A stretch of 52,649 nt of DNA from Neomoorella sulfitireducens (GCF_024733845.1 NZ_JANRHG010000017.1:1-52649); one strand, 5' to 3'; shown: positions 19,537 through 30,240, counted from the first letter of the stretch. Numbers and translations are program-made. The notes: a model not told the origin generated them from the letters alone.

Positions 19537-19566
19537 AGATGGGGAAAAAAGACCCCATCTTTTTTC
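19537..19566 (+). terminator. Intrinsic terminator after mrdA
   Basis: AGATGGGG (19537-19544) pairs with CCCCATCT (19553-19560) around an A-rich loop and is followed by a T-run. It closes the mreBCD-mrdA unit. Confidence 0.9.
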
Positions 19567-19654
19567 CTGTCGCGGCAGGATTTACCTCGCCGGTGTAGAA
19601 AAATTAAAAGGCCGAGGAGGATTCTGCCGCCCGGTAACAAGGAGGAGAAGGGTC

Positions 19655-20134
19655 GTGTTATCTTCAACTGGTAGTGACACCGGGGCAGGCACCCGGCAGG
19701 GGATAACGTTTCCGGCTGCCAGGGAGAAACCGGGGGCAGACAACCATACTTTTCTGGTCTGCCGTACGGTACGTTCCGGCCAGAGGTTTGAATACCCCGG
19801 AAATGTGGTAGTCATGGGCGACGTTCATCCCGGTGGGGAAATAGTTGCCAGCGGCCATGTCATTGTCATGGGTACTTTAAGGGGAGTAGTTCATGCCGGG
19901 GCAGAGGGCGATGAAAAGGCCGTGGTCATGGCCTTCCGGCTCCAGCCCACCCAGTTGCGGATTGCCGGCTACATTACCAGGGCACCCGACAATGAAGCCC
20001 AGGATATCACGGGAGAACCCGAGATTGCCCGCGTCCAGGATGAAGCAGTCGTCATTGAAAAATACCAGCCCGGCGGCGAAAAACGATGGTTAAACAGGAC
20101 CATGTTTGAGGAAGAGGAGGAACAAAATGGGTGA
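19655..20134 (+). CDS. minC: Septum site-determining protein MinC, short form
   Basis: MinC blocks FtsZ assembly away from midcell when recruited by MinD. The 159-residue product contains the C-terminal MinC beta-helix domain (GNVVVMGDVHPGGEIVASG, then VIVMGTLRGVVHAG, residues about 48-110), which carries dimerisation and MinD binding. The usual N-terminal FtsZ-inhibiting domain of about 100 residues is absent: only a 40-residue linker-like stretch precedes the beta-helix. GTG 19655 is well placed after GGAGGAG, and the region upstream to 19567 is too short for the missing domain. minD starts inside its last codons. Confidence 0.88.
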   Translation: MLSSTGSDTGAGTRQGITFPAAREKPGADNHTFLVCRTVRSGQRFEYPGNVVVMGDVHPGGEIVASGHVIVMGTLRGVVHAGAEGDEKAVVMAFRLQPTQLRIAGYITRAPDNEAQDITGEPEIARVQDEAVVIEKYQPGGEKRWLNRTMFEEEEEQNG

Positions 20135-20921
20135 AGTGATCGTCATCACTTCCGGTAAAGGCGGGGTTGGCAAAACAACTACTACGGCCAATCTTGGCAC
20201 CGGCCTGGCCAGTCTGGGAAAGAAAGTCGTCCTGGTTGATACGGACATTGGCTTAAGAAACCTGGATGTGGTTATGGGCCTGGAAAACCGGATTGTCTAC
20301 GATCTTCTCGATGTCGTCGAGGGACGTTGCCGCCTGAAGCAGGCTTTGATTAAGGATAAAAGGTTGGAAAACCTGTACCTTTTACCGGCCAACCAGACCA
20401 GGGACAAAACCGCCGTAAGCCGCCAGCAGATGGTCGATCTGATGGCCCAGCTGCGTGAGGAATATGAATTTGTTTTAATCGACTGTCCGGCCGGGATTGA
20501 GATGGGGTTTAAAAATGCCATCGCCGGGGCGGAAAAGGCCCTGGTTGTGACTACACCGGAAGTTGCCGCCGTCCGGGATGCCGACCGTATTATCGGTCTT
20601 CTAGAAGCAGCTGAGATGGAAGCACCGCGCTTGATCATCAATCGCCTGCGGCCTGATATGGTACGCAAGGGCGACATGATGGACATCGAGGATATGCTGG
20701 AGATCCTGGCTATCGATCTTATCGGCGTGGTACCGGAAGACGAGTATATCGTTATTTCCACCAACCGCGGCGAACCGGCAGTTCTGGACAAGCATTCCCG
20801 GGCCGGTCAGGCCTACCGTAATATTGCCCGTCGTCTTACAGGAGAAGAAGTGCCTTTTTTGAACTGGGACGCGGGGAACGGGATTATGGCCAGGCTCCGC
20901 AGGCTGATAGGCCTGGGTTAG
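20127..20921 (+). CDS. minD: Septum site-determining ATPase MinD
   Basis: A membrane-cycling ParA/MinD-type ATPase that recruits MinC and is released by MinE. The deviant Walker A motif SGKGGVGKTTT lies at residues about 9-19. Further family blocks are VVLVDTDIGLRNLDVVMG and LIDCPAGIE, and an amphipathic C-terminal membrane helix (MARLRRLIG) ends the protein. ATG 20127, six bases after GAGGAGG, gives the standard 264 residues and overlaps the minC stop. Confidence 0.97.
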   Translation: MGEVIVITSGKGGVGKTTTTANLGTGLASLGKKVVLVDTDIGLRNLDVVMGLENRIVYDLLDVVEGRCRLKQALIKDKRLENLYLLPANQTRDKTAVSRQQMVDLMAQLREEYEFVLIDCPAGIEMGFKNAIAGAEKALVVTTPEVAAVRDADRIIGLLEAAEMEAPRLIINRLRPDMVRKGDMMDIEDMLEILAIDLIGVVPEDEYIVISTNRGEPAVLDKHSRAGQAYRNIARRLTGEEVPFLNWDAGNGIMARLRRLIGLG

Positions 20922-20939
20922 GAAGGGGGCGTACGCGGG

Positions 20940-21236
20940 GTGCTAGAGTTTTTGCTGCGTATCTTCGGGCGGGATACCACAGCCAGTAAAAAGGTTGCCA
21001 AGGAACGCCTGCGCCTGGTACTGGTCCATGACCGGGCCGGTGTTTCCCCGCACCTGCTGGAAGCCCTGAAAAACGACCTGATTAGCGTCATATCCGAATA
21101 CCTGGACATCGACACCCAGGGGTTGGAGGTCACTTTAAGTCACGAAAACGATTCTGTAGCCCTGGTGGCCAATATCCCCATCCTGAGGGTCAAGCGCACC
21201 TTTAAAACCGGTGCGGAGACAAGCGTTAAAGCCTGA
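20940..21236 (+). CDS. minE: Cell division topological specificity factor MinE
   Basis: MinE stimulates MinD ATPase and drives Min oscillation. The 98-residue product has an N-terminal amphipathic helix (MLEFLLRIFGR), the MinD-contact region (SKKVAKERLRLVLVHDR) and the beta-rich dimer domain (residues about 40-85). The start is GTG 20940; the ribosome-binding site AGGAAGGGGG is rather far upstream. It lies 18 bp after minD and is followed by a terminator. Confidence 0.94.
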   Translation: MLEFLLRIFGRDTTASKKVAKERLRLVLVHDRAGVSPHLLEALKNDLISVISEYLDIDTQGLEVTLSHENDSVALVANIPILRVKRTFKTGAETSVKA

Positions 21237-21249
21237 AAGTTTGCAAGCG

Positions 21250-21279
21250 TCCCCCGGGTTCCTGCCGGGGGATGTTTTT
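21250..21279 (+). terminator. Intrinsic terminator after minE
   Basis: TCCCCCGG (21250-21257) pairs with CCGGGGGA (21265-21272), followed by TGTTTTT and a second T-rich run. It ends the minCDE unit. Confidence 0.85.
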
Positions 21280-21399
21280 ACCTCTTTTTTTATTATAGCC
21301 CGCCCGGGTTTGCTGTTATATAATATTAGCGACGGCGAAAATCGCCGAGACGTTGGGGTGGGTATATATCACTACCGGAAGGCACCAGGCGGTGTAAAG

Positions 21400-22536
21400 A
21401 TGCTTGAACGCAAACTCTGGCGCAACCTTGATTATTATTTTGTCGGCTGCATTATCGCCCTGTTATTAATCAGTTTGGCCGTCCTCAGCAGTGCCGGAGC
21501 CAACGTAGCAACAGACCCCTTTTATTATGCCAAGAAGCAACTGGTAGGGATTTTAGTCGGCCTGGCGGGGTTGACGGTAGTATTGCTTACCGATTACGGG
21601 CAATTGAGACGCTATCACTACCTGCTGTATACCCTGAATTTAGTTTTACTGGTCACGGTTTTTTTAGTTGGGCACCAGGCCAAGGGCGCCCAGCGCTGGA
21701 TCAACCTGGGGCCTTTTCTCTTCCAGCCATCCGAGTTTGCCAAAACCATAACAGTTATTACCCTGGCCTGCTTGCTGGATAAACGCCAGGGCAAGCTCAA
21801 CCGCTGGCAGGATTTAATCATTCCCTTTGCCTACGTTGCCGTGCCTATGCTGTTGATTTTAAAACAGCCCGACCTGGGTACGGCTCTGGTGTTAATGGCC
21901 ATCCTTTTCGGGATGCTATTCGTAGGAGGAGCCAATCCCCGGCTGTTATTAATAATCGCCGGCGGGGGCCTGCTCCTGGTAGGACTGGCCCTTTTTGCCC
22001 ATTTTCGTTATGGGCTGCCCCTGCCCCTGGAGGACTACCAGTTACGACGGCTGGTGGTAGTCCTTAATCCCTATAACGACGGCCGGGGGGGTACCGGTGC
22101 CGGTTACCATGTGATCCAGTCCCAGATCGCCATCGGTTCCGGCGGCCTGTGGGGGGTCGGCTTTCGCCAGGGTTCCCAGGTACAGTTGAATTTCCTCCCG
22201 GAACACCATACCGATTTTATCTTCTCGGTGGTGGGTGAAGAGCTGGGCTTCATCCGCACCGTGGGTATCCTTGCCCTCTACTTCTTACTCCTTTATCGTA
22301 TGCTCCGTATTGCCGCCCAGGCCAAGGACATGTTTGGCGCTTTACTGGTAAGCGGCGTGGCCTCCATGTTTACCTTTCATATTCTCGTTAATATAGGCAT
22401 GACCATAGGGATCATGCCGGTAACGGGGATCCCCCTGCCCCTTTTCAGTTATGGAGGTAGCGCCATGCTGGCCAATATGCTGGCCCTGGGGCTGGTTCTC
22501 AATGTTAACCTCAGGCGGCAAAAAATTCTTTTTTAG
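21400..22536 (+). CDS. rodA: SEDS-family peptidoglycan glycosyltransferase RodA
   Basis: An integral membrane glycan polymerase that partners the class B PBP of the elongasome. The 378-residue product has about ten hydrophobic segments and SEDS signatures such as GAQRWINLGPFLFQPSEFAK, the QPDLGTALV block, GSGGLWGVGFRQGSQ and PLPLFSYGGSAM. The frame is open from 21211, but ATG 21400 gives the family length and follows a GGCGGTG site. A TATAAT at 21319 without a clear -35 lies upstream. RodA is favoured over FtsW because of the mre/mrdA neighbourhood. Confidence 0.92.
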   Translation: MLERKLWRNLDYYFVGCIIALLLISLAVLSSAGANVATDPFYYAKKQLVGILVGLAGLTVVLLTDYGQLRRYHYLLYTLNLVLLVTVFLVGHQAKGAQRWINLGPFLFQPSEFAKTITVITLACLLDKRQGKLNRWQDLIIPFAYVAVPMLLILKQPDLGTALVLMAILFGMLFVGGANPRLLLIIAGGGLLLVGLALFAHFRYGLPLPLEDYQLRRLVVVLNPYNDGRGGTGAGYHVIQSQIAIGSGGLWGVGFRQGSQVQLNFLPEHHTDFIFSVVGEELGFIRTVGILALYFLLLYRMLRIAAQAKDMFGALLVSGVASMFTFHILVNIGMTIGIMPVTGIPLPLFSYGGSAMLANMLALGLVLNVNLRRQKILF

Positions 22537-22564
22537 GGTTACTCCTATTGACAAGGAGTAACCC
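22536..22564. promoter_or_regulatory. 11-bp perfect inverted repeat over the groES -35 region
   Basis: GGGTTACTCCT (22536-22546) is the exact reverse complement of AGGAGTAACCC (22554-22564), with the seven-base spacer ATTGACA that contains most of the TTGACA -35 box. There is no T-run downstream. It may be an operator in addition to CIRCE, or a weak end of the rodA transcript. Confidence 0.5.
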
Positions 22565-22576
22565 CTTGTGTATATT
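22548..22576 (+). promoter_or_regulatory. Sigma-A promoter of groES-groEL
   Basis: TTGACA (22548-22553) and TATATT (22571-22576) with 17-bp spacing. The expected start of transcription is about 13 bp before the CIRCE element, the usual layout for HrcA-repressed genes. Confidence 0.9.
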
Positions 22577-22588
22577 AGTAATTGACTG

Positions 22589-22615
22589 TTAGCACTAAAC
22601 TAAGGTGAGTGCTAA
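22589..22615. promoter_or_regulatory. CIRCE element, HrcA operator
   Basis: TTAGCACTA (22589-22597), a nine-base spacer and GAGTGCTAA (22607-22615) match the CIRCE consensus with one mismatch in the left arm. HrcA binds this site and represses groESL until heat shock. hrcA itself is not in the window. Confidence 0.95.
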
Positions 22616-22647
22616 CAACTCCCATGTACTGTGAAAGGAGGATTTTT

Positions 22648-22935
22648 ATGCTCAAACCGCTTGCCGACAGGGTTGTACTCAAGGTCCTGACCGGCGAAGA
22701 AAAAACCCAGGGGGGTATTGTTTTACCGGATACTGCCAAGGAAAAGCCCCAGGAAGGGGAAGTAGTGGCCGTAGGGCCGGGCAAGATCCTGGAGAACGGT
22801 ACCCGGGTAGCGCCGGAAGTTAAAGTCGGCGATATAGTGGTTTTTGCCAAGTACAGCGGCACTGAAGTCAAGTTCGAGGGCCAGGAATACCTGATTATCC
22901 GCGACAGCGATATCCTGGCCATTAAGGAAAAATAA
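22648..22935 (+). CDS. groES: Co-chaperonin GroES
   Basis: The 10-kDa lid of the GroEL chamber. The 95-residue product has the N-terminal [11 protein letters not shown] and the mobile loop [19 protein letters not shown]. The start is ATG 22648, behind AAAGGAGGA; the longer frame from 22609 would begin inside the CIRCE element. It lies under a sigma-A promoter with CIRCE and is co-transcribed with groEL 27 bp downstream. Confidence 0.98.
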   Translation: MLKPLADRVVLKVLTGEEKTQGGIVLPDTAKEKPQEGEVVAVGPGKILENGTRVAPEVKVGDIVVFAKYSGTEVKFEGQEYLIIRDSDILAIKEK

Positions 22936-22962
22936 AGGCATCTGGAGGAGGTAGAAAAAATT

Positions 22963-24579
<1,617 letters not shown>

Positions 24580-24589
24580 GATAGAAAGG

Positions 24590-24620
24590 GACCTGGAGGA
24601 TACTCCTCCAGGTCTTTTTT
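24590..24620 (+). terminator. Intrinsic terminator after groEL
   Basis: GACCTGGAGGA pairs with TCCTCCAGGTC around the three-base loop TAC, followed by TTTTTT (24615-24620). It marks the border between the core genome and the accessory region. Confidence 0.95.
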
Positions 24621-24651
24621 AGTGTGCGCCCGGCATGGGCGATAACTGTAT

Positions 24652-26220
24652 TTATTTTTGTTTATTTGTCGGGATAGACAACATCCTTGCCTTACGTAAC
24701 AATGTAGGCTGGCTAACACCAAGGGCCCGGGCGGCTTTATGGGTGCTGCCGTACTTTTTCAGTGCTTCTTCGATTATCTCCTTTTCTACTATTCTTACCG
24801 TTTCTTTTAGCGTTAAATTCATTTTTTGTAAAGATAGAGAGGCATTCTTTTTGCTTTCGATTATATTCTTGATATGTTTCTGTGAAATTACATCATCATC
24901 GACAATAACTATTAATCTTTCAATAAGATTTTCAAGCTCTCTAACGTTACCTGGCCAGTCGTACTGTTCAAGCAAGTTTAATGCGGAAATGTCTATATGT
25001 TTATCGGCACCATATTTTTCATTATATTTTTCCAGGAAATGCAATACCAGCTTGGCAATGTCTTCTCTTCTTGTACGTAAAGGCGGGATTACTATAGGTA
25101 GAACATTAAGACGGTAATATAAATCCTCCCGGAAGGTGCCCTTATTGACCATTTCTTCAAGATTTCTATTAGTTGCCGCTATAACCCTCACATTTAATTT
25201 TATAGACCTGGTCCCCCCGATCCGGGTAATTTCTTTTTCTTGCAAAACGCGCAGTAATTTTGATTGCAGGTGTAATGGCAATTCCCCGATTTCGTCAAGA
25301 AGAATAGTACCTTTATTGGCCATTTCAAAAAAACCTATCTTATCTTTGTTCAAAGCGCCTGTAAATGCTCCTTTTTCATAGCCGAATAATTCTGATTCAA
25401 GCAGGTTTTCCGGTATGGCGGCACAGTTTACTTTGATATAAGGACCATCGCGCCTGGAGCTGTTTTTATGGATTTCATTGGCGACAATCTCTTTGCCGAC
25501 CCCTGTTTCGCCCACGATTAGCACGGTGGAATCTACTTTGGCAACTTGGTATATCAGTTCTTTAACCTTTTGCATACTGGGACTGTCGCCTATCAGTCCT
25601 ATCATATTATACTGTTGCTTCCGTAAATATTCGAGTTCTGTGTAATATCTTTTAGTTATTTGCTTGGAGCTCTCGAGTTTCTCTTTTAATTTTATCAACT
25701 CTGTTATATCCCTCATAACTGTTAAGACCTTGGTAATTTCGCCCTGCTCGTTAAAAAAAGGATTAGAAGTTACAAGTACTTTTTTGTTGGTTCTAATCAA
25801 CACACACATCTCAGATACATTTTTCTTTTTAGCCAGGGCTATGCGGCAAACTTCTTTATCCATGTACTTTTCTTTTACTAATATGCTAACATGCTTGCCT
25901 ATTATATCTTCTCTACTTTTTACCCCTGTTAATTCCATAAAAACTTTGTTTATGGCTATTATAACACCCTGTTTGTCTACCATATAAATTCCATCCGAAA
26001 TAGCGTCCCCTATAGCGAAGGCCTCTATTGATTTTTCCTGGCATATTCGCAGTTCATGCAGTTCATTTTCCAGCTCATTAAGCCTTGTTTTATAAAATTG
26101 ATTTTCACGAATTAAAGCAAGCAGCAGGTCATTAATATCCATATCAGTGGTTTTAATCAAATTATCAAGTTCTGCTTTGGTTTCTTTATTTAGTTCGATT
26201 ATAACCGGATTATGTTTCAT
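24652..26220 (-). CDS. PAS-domain sigma-54-dependent transcriptional activator
   Basis: An enhancer-binding protein that opens sigma-54 promoters using ATP. The 522-residue product has an N-terminal helical segment, a PAS sensor domain (about 70-180, including [16 protein letters not shown]), a AAA+ domain with Walker A GETGVGKE (237-244), the sigma-54 contact loop GAFTGA (284-289) and Walker [10 protein letters not shown], and a C-terminal Fis-type helix-turn-helix (about 492-513). There is no receiver domain, so it probably senses a small molecule through PAS. It is divergent from the catabolic series, and shared palindromes upstream of two -24/-12 promoters suggest it is the regulator of the region. 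Its AT-rich codons differ sharply from the adjacent groEL. Confidence 0.93.
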   Translation of the reverse strand: MKHNPVIIELNKETKAELDNLIKTTDMDINDLLLALIRENQFYKTRLNELENELHELRICQEKSIEAFAIGDAISDGIYMVDKQGVIIAINKVFMELTGVKSREDIIGKHVSILVKEKYMDKEVCRIALAKKKNVSEMCVLIRTNKKVLVTSNPFFNEQGEITKVLTVMRDITELIKLKEKLESSKQITKRYYTELEYLRKQQYNMIGLIGDSPSMQKVKELIYQVAKVDSTVLIVGETGVGKEIVANEIHKNSSRRDGPYIKVNCAAIPENLLESELFGYEKGAFTGALNKDKIGFFEMANKGTILLDEIGELPLHLQSKLLRVLQEKEITRIGGTRSIKLNVRVIAATNRNLEEMVNKGTFREDLYYRLNVLPIVIPPLRTRREDIAKLVLHFLEKYNEKYGADKHIDISALNLLEQYDWPGNVRELENLIERLIVIVDDDVISQKHIKNIIESKKNASLSLQKMNLTLKETVRIVEKEIIEEALKKYGSTHKAARALGVSQPTLLRKARMLSIPTNKQK

Positions 26221-26336
26221 TTAAATTCACCTCGATAAACCTTGTGGCATCCAATAATAATTCTATTTAAGAGTTCCTCATGTTAATTAATATTCCTTCT
26301 ACCAGCAAAATTAAAGGAGCTATTTTTATGTTTAAC

Positions 26337-26365
26337 GATACAATAATGTATCACAAAACGATACA
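26337..26365. promoter_or_regulatory. Upstream activator site, copy 1
   Basis: GATACA-ATAA-TGTATC (26337-26352) is followed by seven bases and another GATACA (26360-26365). The same 16 bases occur at 42813-42828. The palindrome ends 128 bp before the -24 box, the normal distance for an enhancer-binding-protein site. Assignment to the neighbouring activator is inferred from position and recurrence. Confidence 0.75.
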
Positions 26366-26479
26366 GGAAATAATCAAAATAATATTTAAAGCAGGGGTGT
26401 TTTTCATTAAGTATAAAACTTGATATAAATAAGTATCAAAATTAAAAGATGGAGATATAATTTTTCTATTTTTCCTGGC

Positions 26480-26495
26480 TGGTATAGTTTTTGCA
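26480..26495 (+). promoter_or_regulatory. Sigma-54 (-24/-12) promoter of the catabolic series
   Basis: TGGTATAGTTTTTGCA has the exact spacing of the TGGCACG-N4-TTGCA consensus, with GG at -24 and GC at -12. Transcription would start near 26506, about 28 bp before the first gene. Confidence 0.82.
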
Positions 26496-26533
26496 TAGCT
26501 AAAAGACAGGAACATAAAGAGGGGTAATAAATA

Positions 26534-27193
26534 GTGAACAAGATAGCTAATAAACAAGAATTTATTAGTCGAATTAAAAACAACAGTGTTGTTATGATTG
26601 GGGGTTTTATGGGGGTTGGAAGCCCGGACTATTTAATTGAGTGTATCTTAGAAACTGAAATCAAAGATTTAATTATCATTTCTAATGATACATGTTTTGT
26701 AAATAAAGGTGTCGGCAAGCTTGTTGGCAATAAACGTGTTAAAAAAGTCATTGCTTCCCATATTGGTACAAATCCTGAAACAGGCCGGCAAATGAATGCA
26801 GGAGAAATTGAAGTGGAACTTATTCCCCAGGGAACCCTGGCAGAAAGGATAAGGTGTGCTGGAGCCGGCCTGGGAGGAGTGTTGACGCCTACGGGTATAG
26901 GCACTGTTGTAGAAAGCAATAAAAACAAAATAACAATTAACGGCAAAAGTTATCTTCTGGAATTACCCTTGTATGCAGATATTGCCCTAATAAAGGCGGC
27001 AAAAGCTGATACTTATGGTAATTTAGTTTACCGCAGGGCTGCACGAAACTTTAACCCAATTATGGCCATGGCCGCAAAACTTGTTATTGCTGAAGTAGAA
27101 GAAATAGTGGAAGTGGGTGACCTGGACCCGGATGAAGTTATGACACCAGGTATATTTGTAGATATGATAGTGCCTGCCAAATCATTATGTTAA
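26534..27193 (+). CDS. Acetate/acetoacetate CoA-transferase subunit A-like
   Basis: The alpha subunit of a family I CoA-transferase. These move CoA between acyl-CoAs and free acids, here most plausibly from acetyl-CoA to acetoacetate. The 219 residues show the family's [17 protein letters not shown] start, the CoA-contact segment [22 protein letters not shown] and [23 protein letters not shown]. The start is GTG 26534, nine bases after AAAGAGGGG. It is the first gene behind the sigma-54 promoter. Its beta partner is split off by the thiolase gene, an unusual but known order. Confidence 0.9.
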   Translation: MNKIANKQEFISRIKNNSVVMIGGFMGVGSPDYLIECILETEIKDLIIISNDTCFVNKGVGKLVGNKRVKKVIASHIGTNPETGRQMNAGEIEVELIPQGTLAERIRCAGAGLGGVLTPTGIGTVVESNKNKITINGKSYLLELPLYADIALIKAAKADTYGNLVYRRAARNFNPIMAMAAKLVIAEVEEIVEVGDLDPDEVMTPGIFVDMIVPAKSLC

Positions 27194-27210
27194 AGGACGG
27201 GGGCAAATTT

Positions 27211-28389
27211 ATGAAGGAGATTGTAATTCTTAGTGCTGTAAGAACAGCTATTGGAACTTTTGGAGGGAGCCTTGCCAATACCCCGGCTACAGAGCTTGGG
27301 GCAATTGTTATCAAGGAGGCCCTTAACAGGGCTAAAGTATCCCCGGATGACGTTGATGAAGTGCTAATGGGGTGTGTTTTGCAAGCCGGTTTGGGCCAGA
27401 ACGTTGCGCGTCAATGCGCATATCAAGCAGGGTTGCCGGTTAAAGTACCGGCAACAACAATAAATAAAGTTTGCGGGTCAGGCCTGGAAGCAGTAATCAT
27501 GGCAGCCCGGGCAATAGCAGCAGGTGACGCTGAGATTGTAGTAGCCGGGGGAACAGAAAACATGAGCCAGGCCCCCTATGTGATTCCCAAAGGTCGTTTT
27601 GGGTATCGCATGGGTGATGGGACCCTGGTTGATGAGATGATAAAAGACGGGCTGTGGTGTGCTTTTGGCCAATATCATATGGGAATCACCGCCGAAAATA
27701 TTGCTGCCAGATGGGGTATAACCCGTGAAGAACAGGACGCTTTTGCTGCTGAAAGCCAGAGAAAAGCAGAAATTGCATTGCAAACAAATAGATTTGCTGA
27801 TGAGATTGTTCCTGTAACAGTATCGGTAAAAGGAGGAACAAAGAATTTTACTGTTGATGAGCACCCGCGGCCAGGAACAACACTGGAAGTTTTGGCTAAG
27901 CTTAAACCTGCTTTTAAGAAAGATGGTACTGTTACTGCAGGCAATGCCTCTGGTATCAATGATGCGGCCGCTGCTCTCGTCCTAACTACCGCTGAGAAAG
28001 CTGAAAAGCTTGGTGTAAAGCCCATGGCAAGGTTTGTTGCCGGGGCCTCTGCAGGGGTAGATCCGGCTGTGATGGGGATCGGCCCTGTTGAAGCTACAAG
28101 AAAAGTATTAGCTAAAGCCAAATGGCAGCTATCAGAGATTGAATTGATTGAAGCTAACGAAGCATTTGCGGCGCAATCCCTGGCGGTAATCAAAGAGCTT
28201 AATCTTAACCGGGATATAGTCAATGTCAACGGCGGCGCAATAGCCCTGGGACATCCTATCGGGGCCAGTGGAGCTAGAATTTTGGTGACCTTACTGCATG
28301 AAATGGAGAAAAGAGATGTACAGAAAGGGCTGGCTACTTTATGCGTCGGCGGGGGCCAGGGAGTATCCGTGCTGGTAGAAAGAAGGTGA
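27211..28389 (+). CDS. Acetyl-CoA C-acetyltransferase (thiolase)
   Basis: A degradative thiolase that splits acetoacetyl-CoA with CoA into two acetyl-CoA. The 392-residue product has the catalytic Cys in [11 protein letters not shown] near residue 88, the His in [11 protein letters not shown] and the second Cys in CVGGGQG near the C-terminus. I chose ATG 27211, the usual N-terminus ([14 protein letters not shown]); ATG 27187 would add eight residues and overlaps the preceding stop. In this setting it would handle acetoacetyl-CoA from the BKACE cleavage and from the CoA-transferase. Confidence 0.95.
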   Translation: MKEIVILSAVRTAIGTFGGSLANTPATELGAIVIKEALNRAKVSPDDVDEVLMGCVLQAGLGQNVARQCAYQAGLPVKVPATTINKVCGSGLEAVIMAARAIAAGDAEIVVAGGTENMSQAPYVIPKGRFGYRMGDGTLVDEMIKDGLWCAFGQYHMGITAENIAARWGITREEQDAFAAESQRKAEIALQTNRFADEIVPVTVSVKGGTKNFTVDEHPRPGTTLEVLAKLKPAFKKDGTVTAGNASGINDAAAALVLTTAEKAEKLGVKPMARFVAGASAGVDPAVMGIGPVEATRKVLAKAKWQLSEIELIEANEAFAAQSLAVIKELNLNRDIVNVNGGAIALGHPIGASGARILVTLLHEMEKRDVQKGLATLCVGGGQGVSVLVERR

Positions 28390-28396
28390 AATAATT

Positions 28397-29053
28397 ATGG
28401 AGAATTTCAGGGAGATAATAGCAAAAAATGTTGCTAAGATGCTTCATGATGGAGATGTTGTTAATCTAGGCATTGGACTACCGACTTTAGTTGCCAATTA
28501 TATACCTGAGGGTATAAACATTATATTCCAGTCTGAAAACGGTTTTGTTGGTGCAGGTCCTAAACCGCAAGAAGGTCAGGAAGACAAGGATTTAGTAAAC
28601 GCAGGAGGCCAACCGGTTACAATATTACCAGGGGGAGCATGTTTTGATAGCGCGTTATCTTTTGCCATAATTCGTGGCGGGCACATTGATGCAACAGTGC
28701 TGGGGGCATTGCAGGTAGATGAGGAAGGAAATTTAGCTAACTGGATGATTCCGGGGAAGATGGTGCCAGGAATGGGGGGTGCCATGGATTTAGTAGTAGG
28801 CGCCAGGAAAGTTATCGTTGCAATGGAACACACCACTAAAGACGGTAAACCCAAGGTCTTAAAAAAATGCAATTTACCTTTGACTGCCTGCAGGGAGGTG
28901 GATGTAATAGTAACAAATATGGCAGTCATTGAAGTGACTAATCGCGGTTTGGTTTTAAAGGAAATTGCACCGGGATTGAGCATTGAAGATGTCCAGGCGG
29001 CGACAGAACCCAAGTTAATTTTAGAAGGGGAAATAAAAATAATGGAAGTATAG
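28397..29053 (+). CDS. Acetate/acetoacetate CoA-transferase subunit B-like
   Basis: The beta, catalytic subunit of the CoA-transferase whose alpha subunit is encoded at 26534. The active-site Glu lies in the SENG motif of FQSENGFVGAGP (near residue 53), followed by the glycine-rich LPGGACFDSALSF block. At 218 residues it has the usual length. ATG 28397 lies seven bases after the thiolase stop, so the three genes are one translational unit. Pairing with the alpha subunit is inferred from family and position. Confidence 0.92.
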   Translation: MENFREIIAKNVAKMLHDGDVVNLGIGLPTLVANYIPEGINIIFQSENGFVGAGPKPQEGQEDKDLVNAGGQPVTILPGGACFDSALSFAIIRGGHIDATVLGALQVDEEGNLANWMIPGKMVPGMGGAMDLVVGARKVIVAMEHTTKDGKPKVLKKCNLPLTACREVDVIVTNMAVIEVTNRGLVLKEIAPGLSIEDVQAATEPKLILEGEIKIMEV

Positions 29054-29074
29054 TTCGTAAAGGAGGGTGAACCT

Positions 29075-29416
29075 GTGAAAAAGGTTGAATTAAAGGATGT
29101 TAAACCCTATGAAGCACCAAAACACTTTAATATGGTAGCCTTAAAACTGCATGGAAAAGAAGAAACCGGGGCACAAAAATTCTGGATGGGCTTATCGCAT
29201 TTCCTCCCGGGGGGCGGGGCTGAATACGACGAATCTCCAGTTGAAAAGATATATTTTGTTCTTGAAGGGGAAGTTACAGTAATTAGTAAAACAGAAAAGA
29301 TAGTTTTACGTGCATGGGATTCTATTTACATTGGCCCCAATGAAGGCAGGGAAATTATTAACGAGACTAATAAACCTGCTAGCATGCTAGTTGTAATCAA
29401 TTATCCAGAAGCATAA
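29075..29416 (+). CDS. Small cupin-domain protein
   Basis: A 113-residue single-domain cupin. The first cupin motif is partly seen in LPGGGAEYDESPVEKIYFVLEGEVTV and the second in DSIYIGPNEGREIINET. Some of the usual metal-binding His positions are replaced, so metal binding is unsure. GTG 29075 follows AAAGGAGGG. It sits between the CoA-transferase and the SDR reductase inside the catabolic series, so a role in the pathway (a lyase, isomerase or sensor) is possible but unproven. Confidence 0.8.
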   Translation: MKKVELKDVKPYEAPKHFNMVALKLHGKEETGAQKFWMGLSHFLPGGGAEYDESPVEKIYFVLEGEVTVISKTEKIVLRAWDSIYIGPNEGREIINETNKPASMLVVINYPEA

Positions 29417-29451
29417 CCAATTTAATTTTATTCAGGTGAAAGGTGGAGGCT

Positions 29452-30240
29452 ATGAAAAAGATAGATGAACATTTAACAAAAAGCATGTTTAATCTTGAAG
29501 GCAAAGTTGCCGTAGTAACAGGTGGCGCGGGAGCGTTGGGTGAAAGCATTGCTACTGCGCTGGCGATGTATGGAGCTGATGTAGTCGTTACCGGTAGGAC
29601 AATGCAGACCCTTGAAGAATCTGTAAAAAACATTGAAAAAGCTGGGAGGAAGGCCCTGGCTATAACCTGCGATGTTTCCAGAGAAGACCAGGTTATAAAT
29701 ATGGTTGAAAAAACAATGGACAAATATGGAAAAATTGATATACTTGTAACTGCTGCCGGCATAGCGAAACGTTTTCCTGCTGAAGATTTCCCCCTGGATG
29801 CGTTTGAACAGGTTATGGATATTAATGTTAAAGGTACTTTTTTGTGCTGTAAACATGTTGGCAAAATAATGATTAAGCAGGGTCATGGAAAAATAATAAC
29901 GATTTCTTCGGTAAGGGCTTTTGCTGGTCACCCGGGCGGGTATGCAGCTTACGGGACCAGTAAAGGCGCCGTAAATTTGCTGACAAAACAATTGGCCACA
30001 GAGTGGGCTAAATATAATATTAACGTAAATGCAGTAGCTCCAACTATTTTCTGGACCCCGCTGACCCAGGAGGTACTGGAAAACGAGAGTTTAAAACAAA
30101 TTTTCCTTTCTAGAATCCCTATGGGAAGAGCTGCAGTTACTCAGGATATAGTAGGAGCTGTTATTTACTTTGCTGCACCGGCTTCGGATTTTGTTACCGG
30201 CCAGGTTTTATATGTAGATGGTGGTTGTACGGCAGGCTGA
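29452..30240 (+). CDS. SDR-family reductase, probable phloroglucinol reductase
   Basis: A 262-residue classical short-chain dehydrogenase/reductase. It has the cofactor motif VTGGAGALGES (residues about 17-27), the NAA-like block VTAAGIAKR, a catalytic Ser in TISSVRAF and the YxxxK pair in YAAYGTSKGAV. The Arg in VVTGRTMQ is consistent with NADPH. By family and neighbourhood it fits phloroglucinol reductase, which forms dihydrophloroglucinol; the next genes fit the following steps. I chose ATG 29452 after AAAGGTGG; GTG 29443 is an alternative. The substrate is inferred, since SDR sequences alone do not reveal it. Confidence 0.75.
   Translation: MKKIDEHLTKSMFNLEGKVAVVTGGAGALGESIATALAMYGADVVVTGRTMQTLEESVKNIEKAGRKALAITCDVSREDQVINMVEKTMDKYGKIDILVTAAGIAKRFPAEDFPLDAFEQVMDINVKGTFLCCKHVGKIMIKQGHGKIITISSVRAFAGHPGGYAAYGTSKGAVNLLTKQLATEWAKYNINVNAVAPTIFWTPLTQEVLENESLKQIFLSRIPMGRAAVTQDIVGAVIYFAAPASDFVTGQVLYVDGGCTAG

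Larger units (their letters stand above)
26221..26533. other. Divergent regulatory region between the activator and CoA-transferase genes
   Basis: This AT-rich 313-bp gap has no gene. It holds the palindromic activator sites at 26337-26365, a further inverted repeat TTGATA-N8-TATCAA at 26420-26439, the -24/-12 promoter at 26480-26495 and the ribosome-binding site AAAGAGGGG before GTG 26534. No clear sigma-A promoter for the minus-strand activator was found. Confidence 0.7.
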
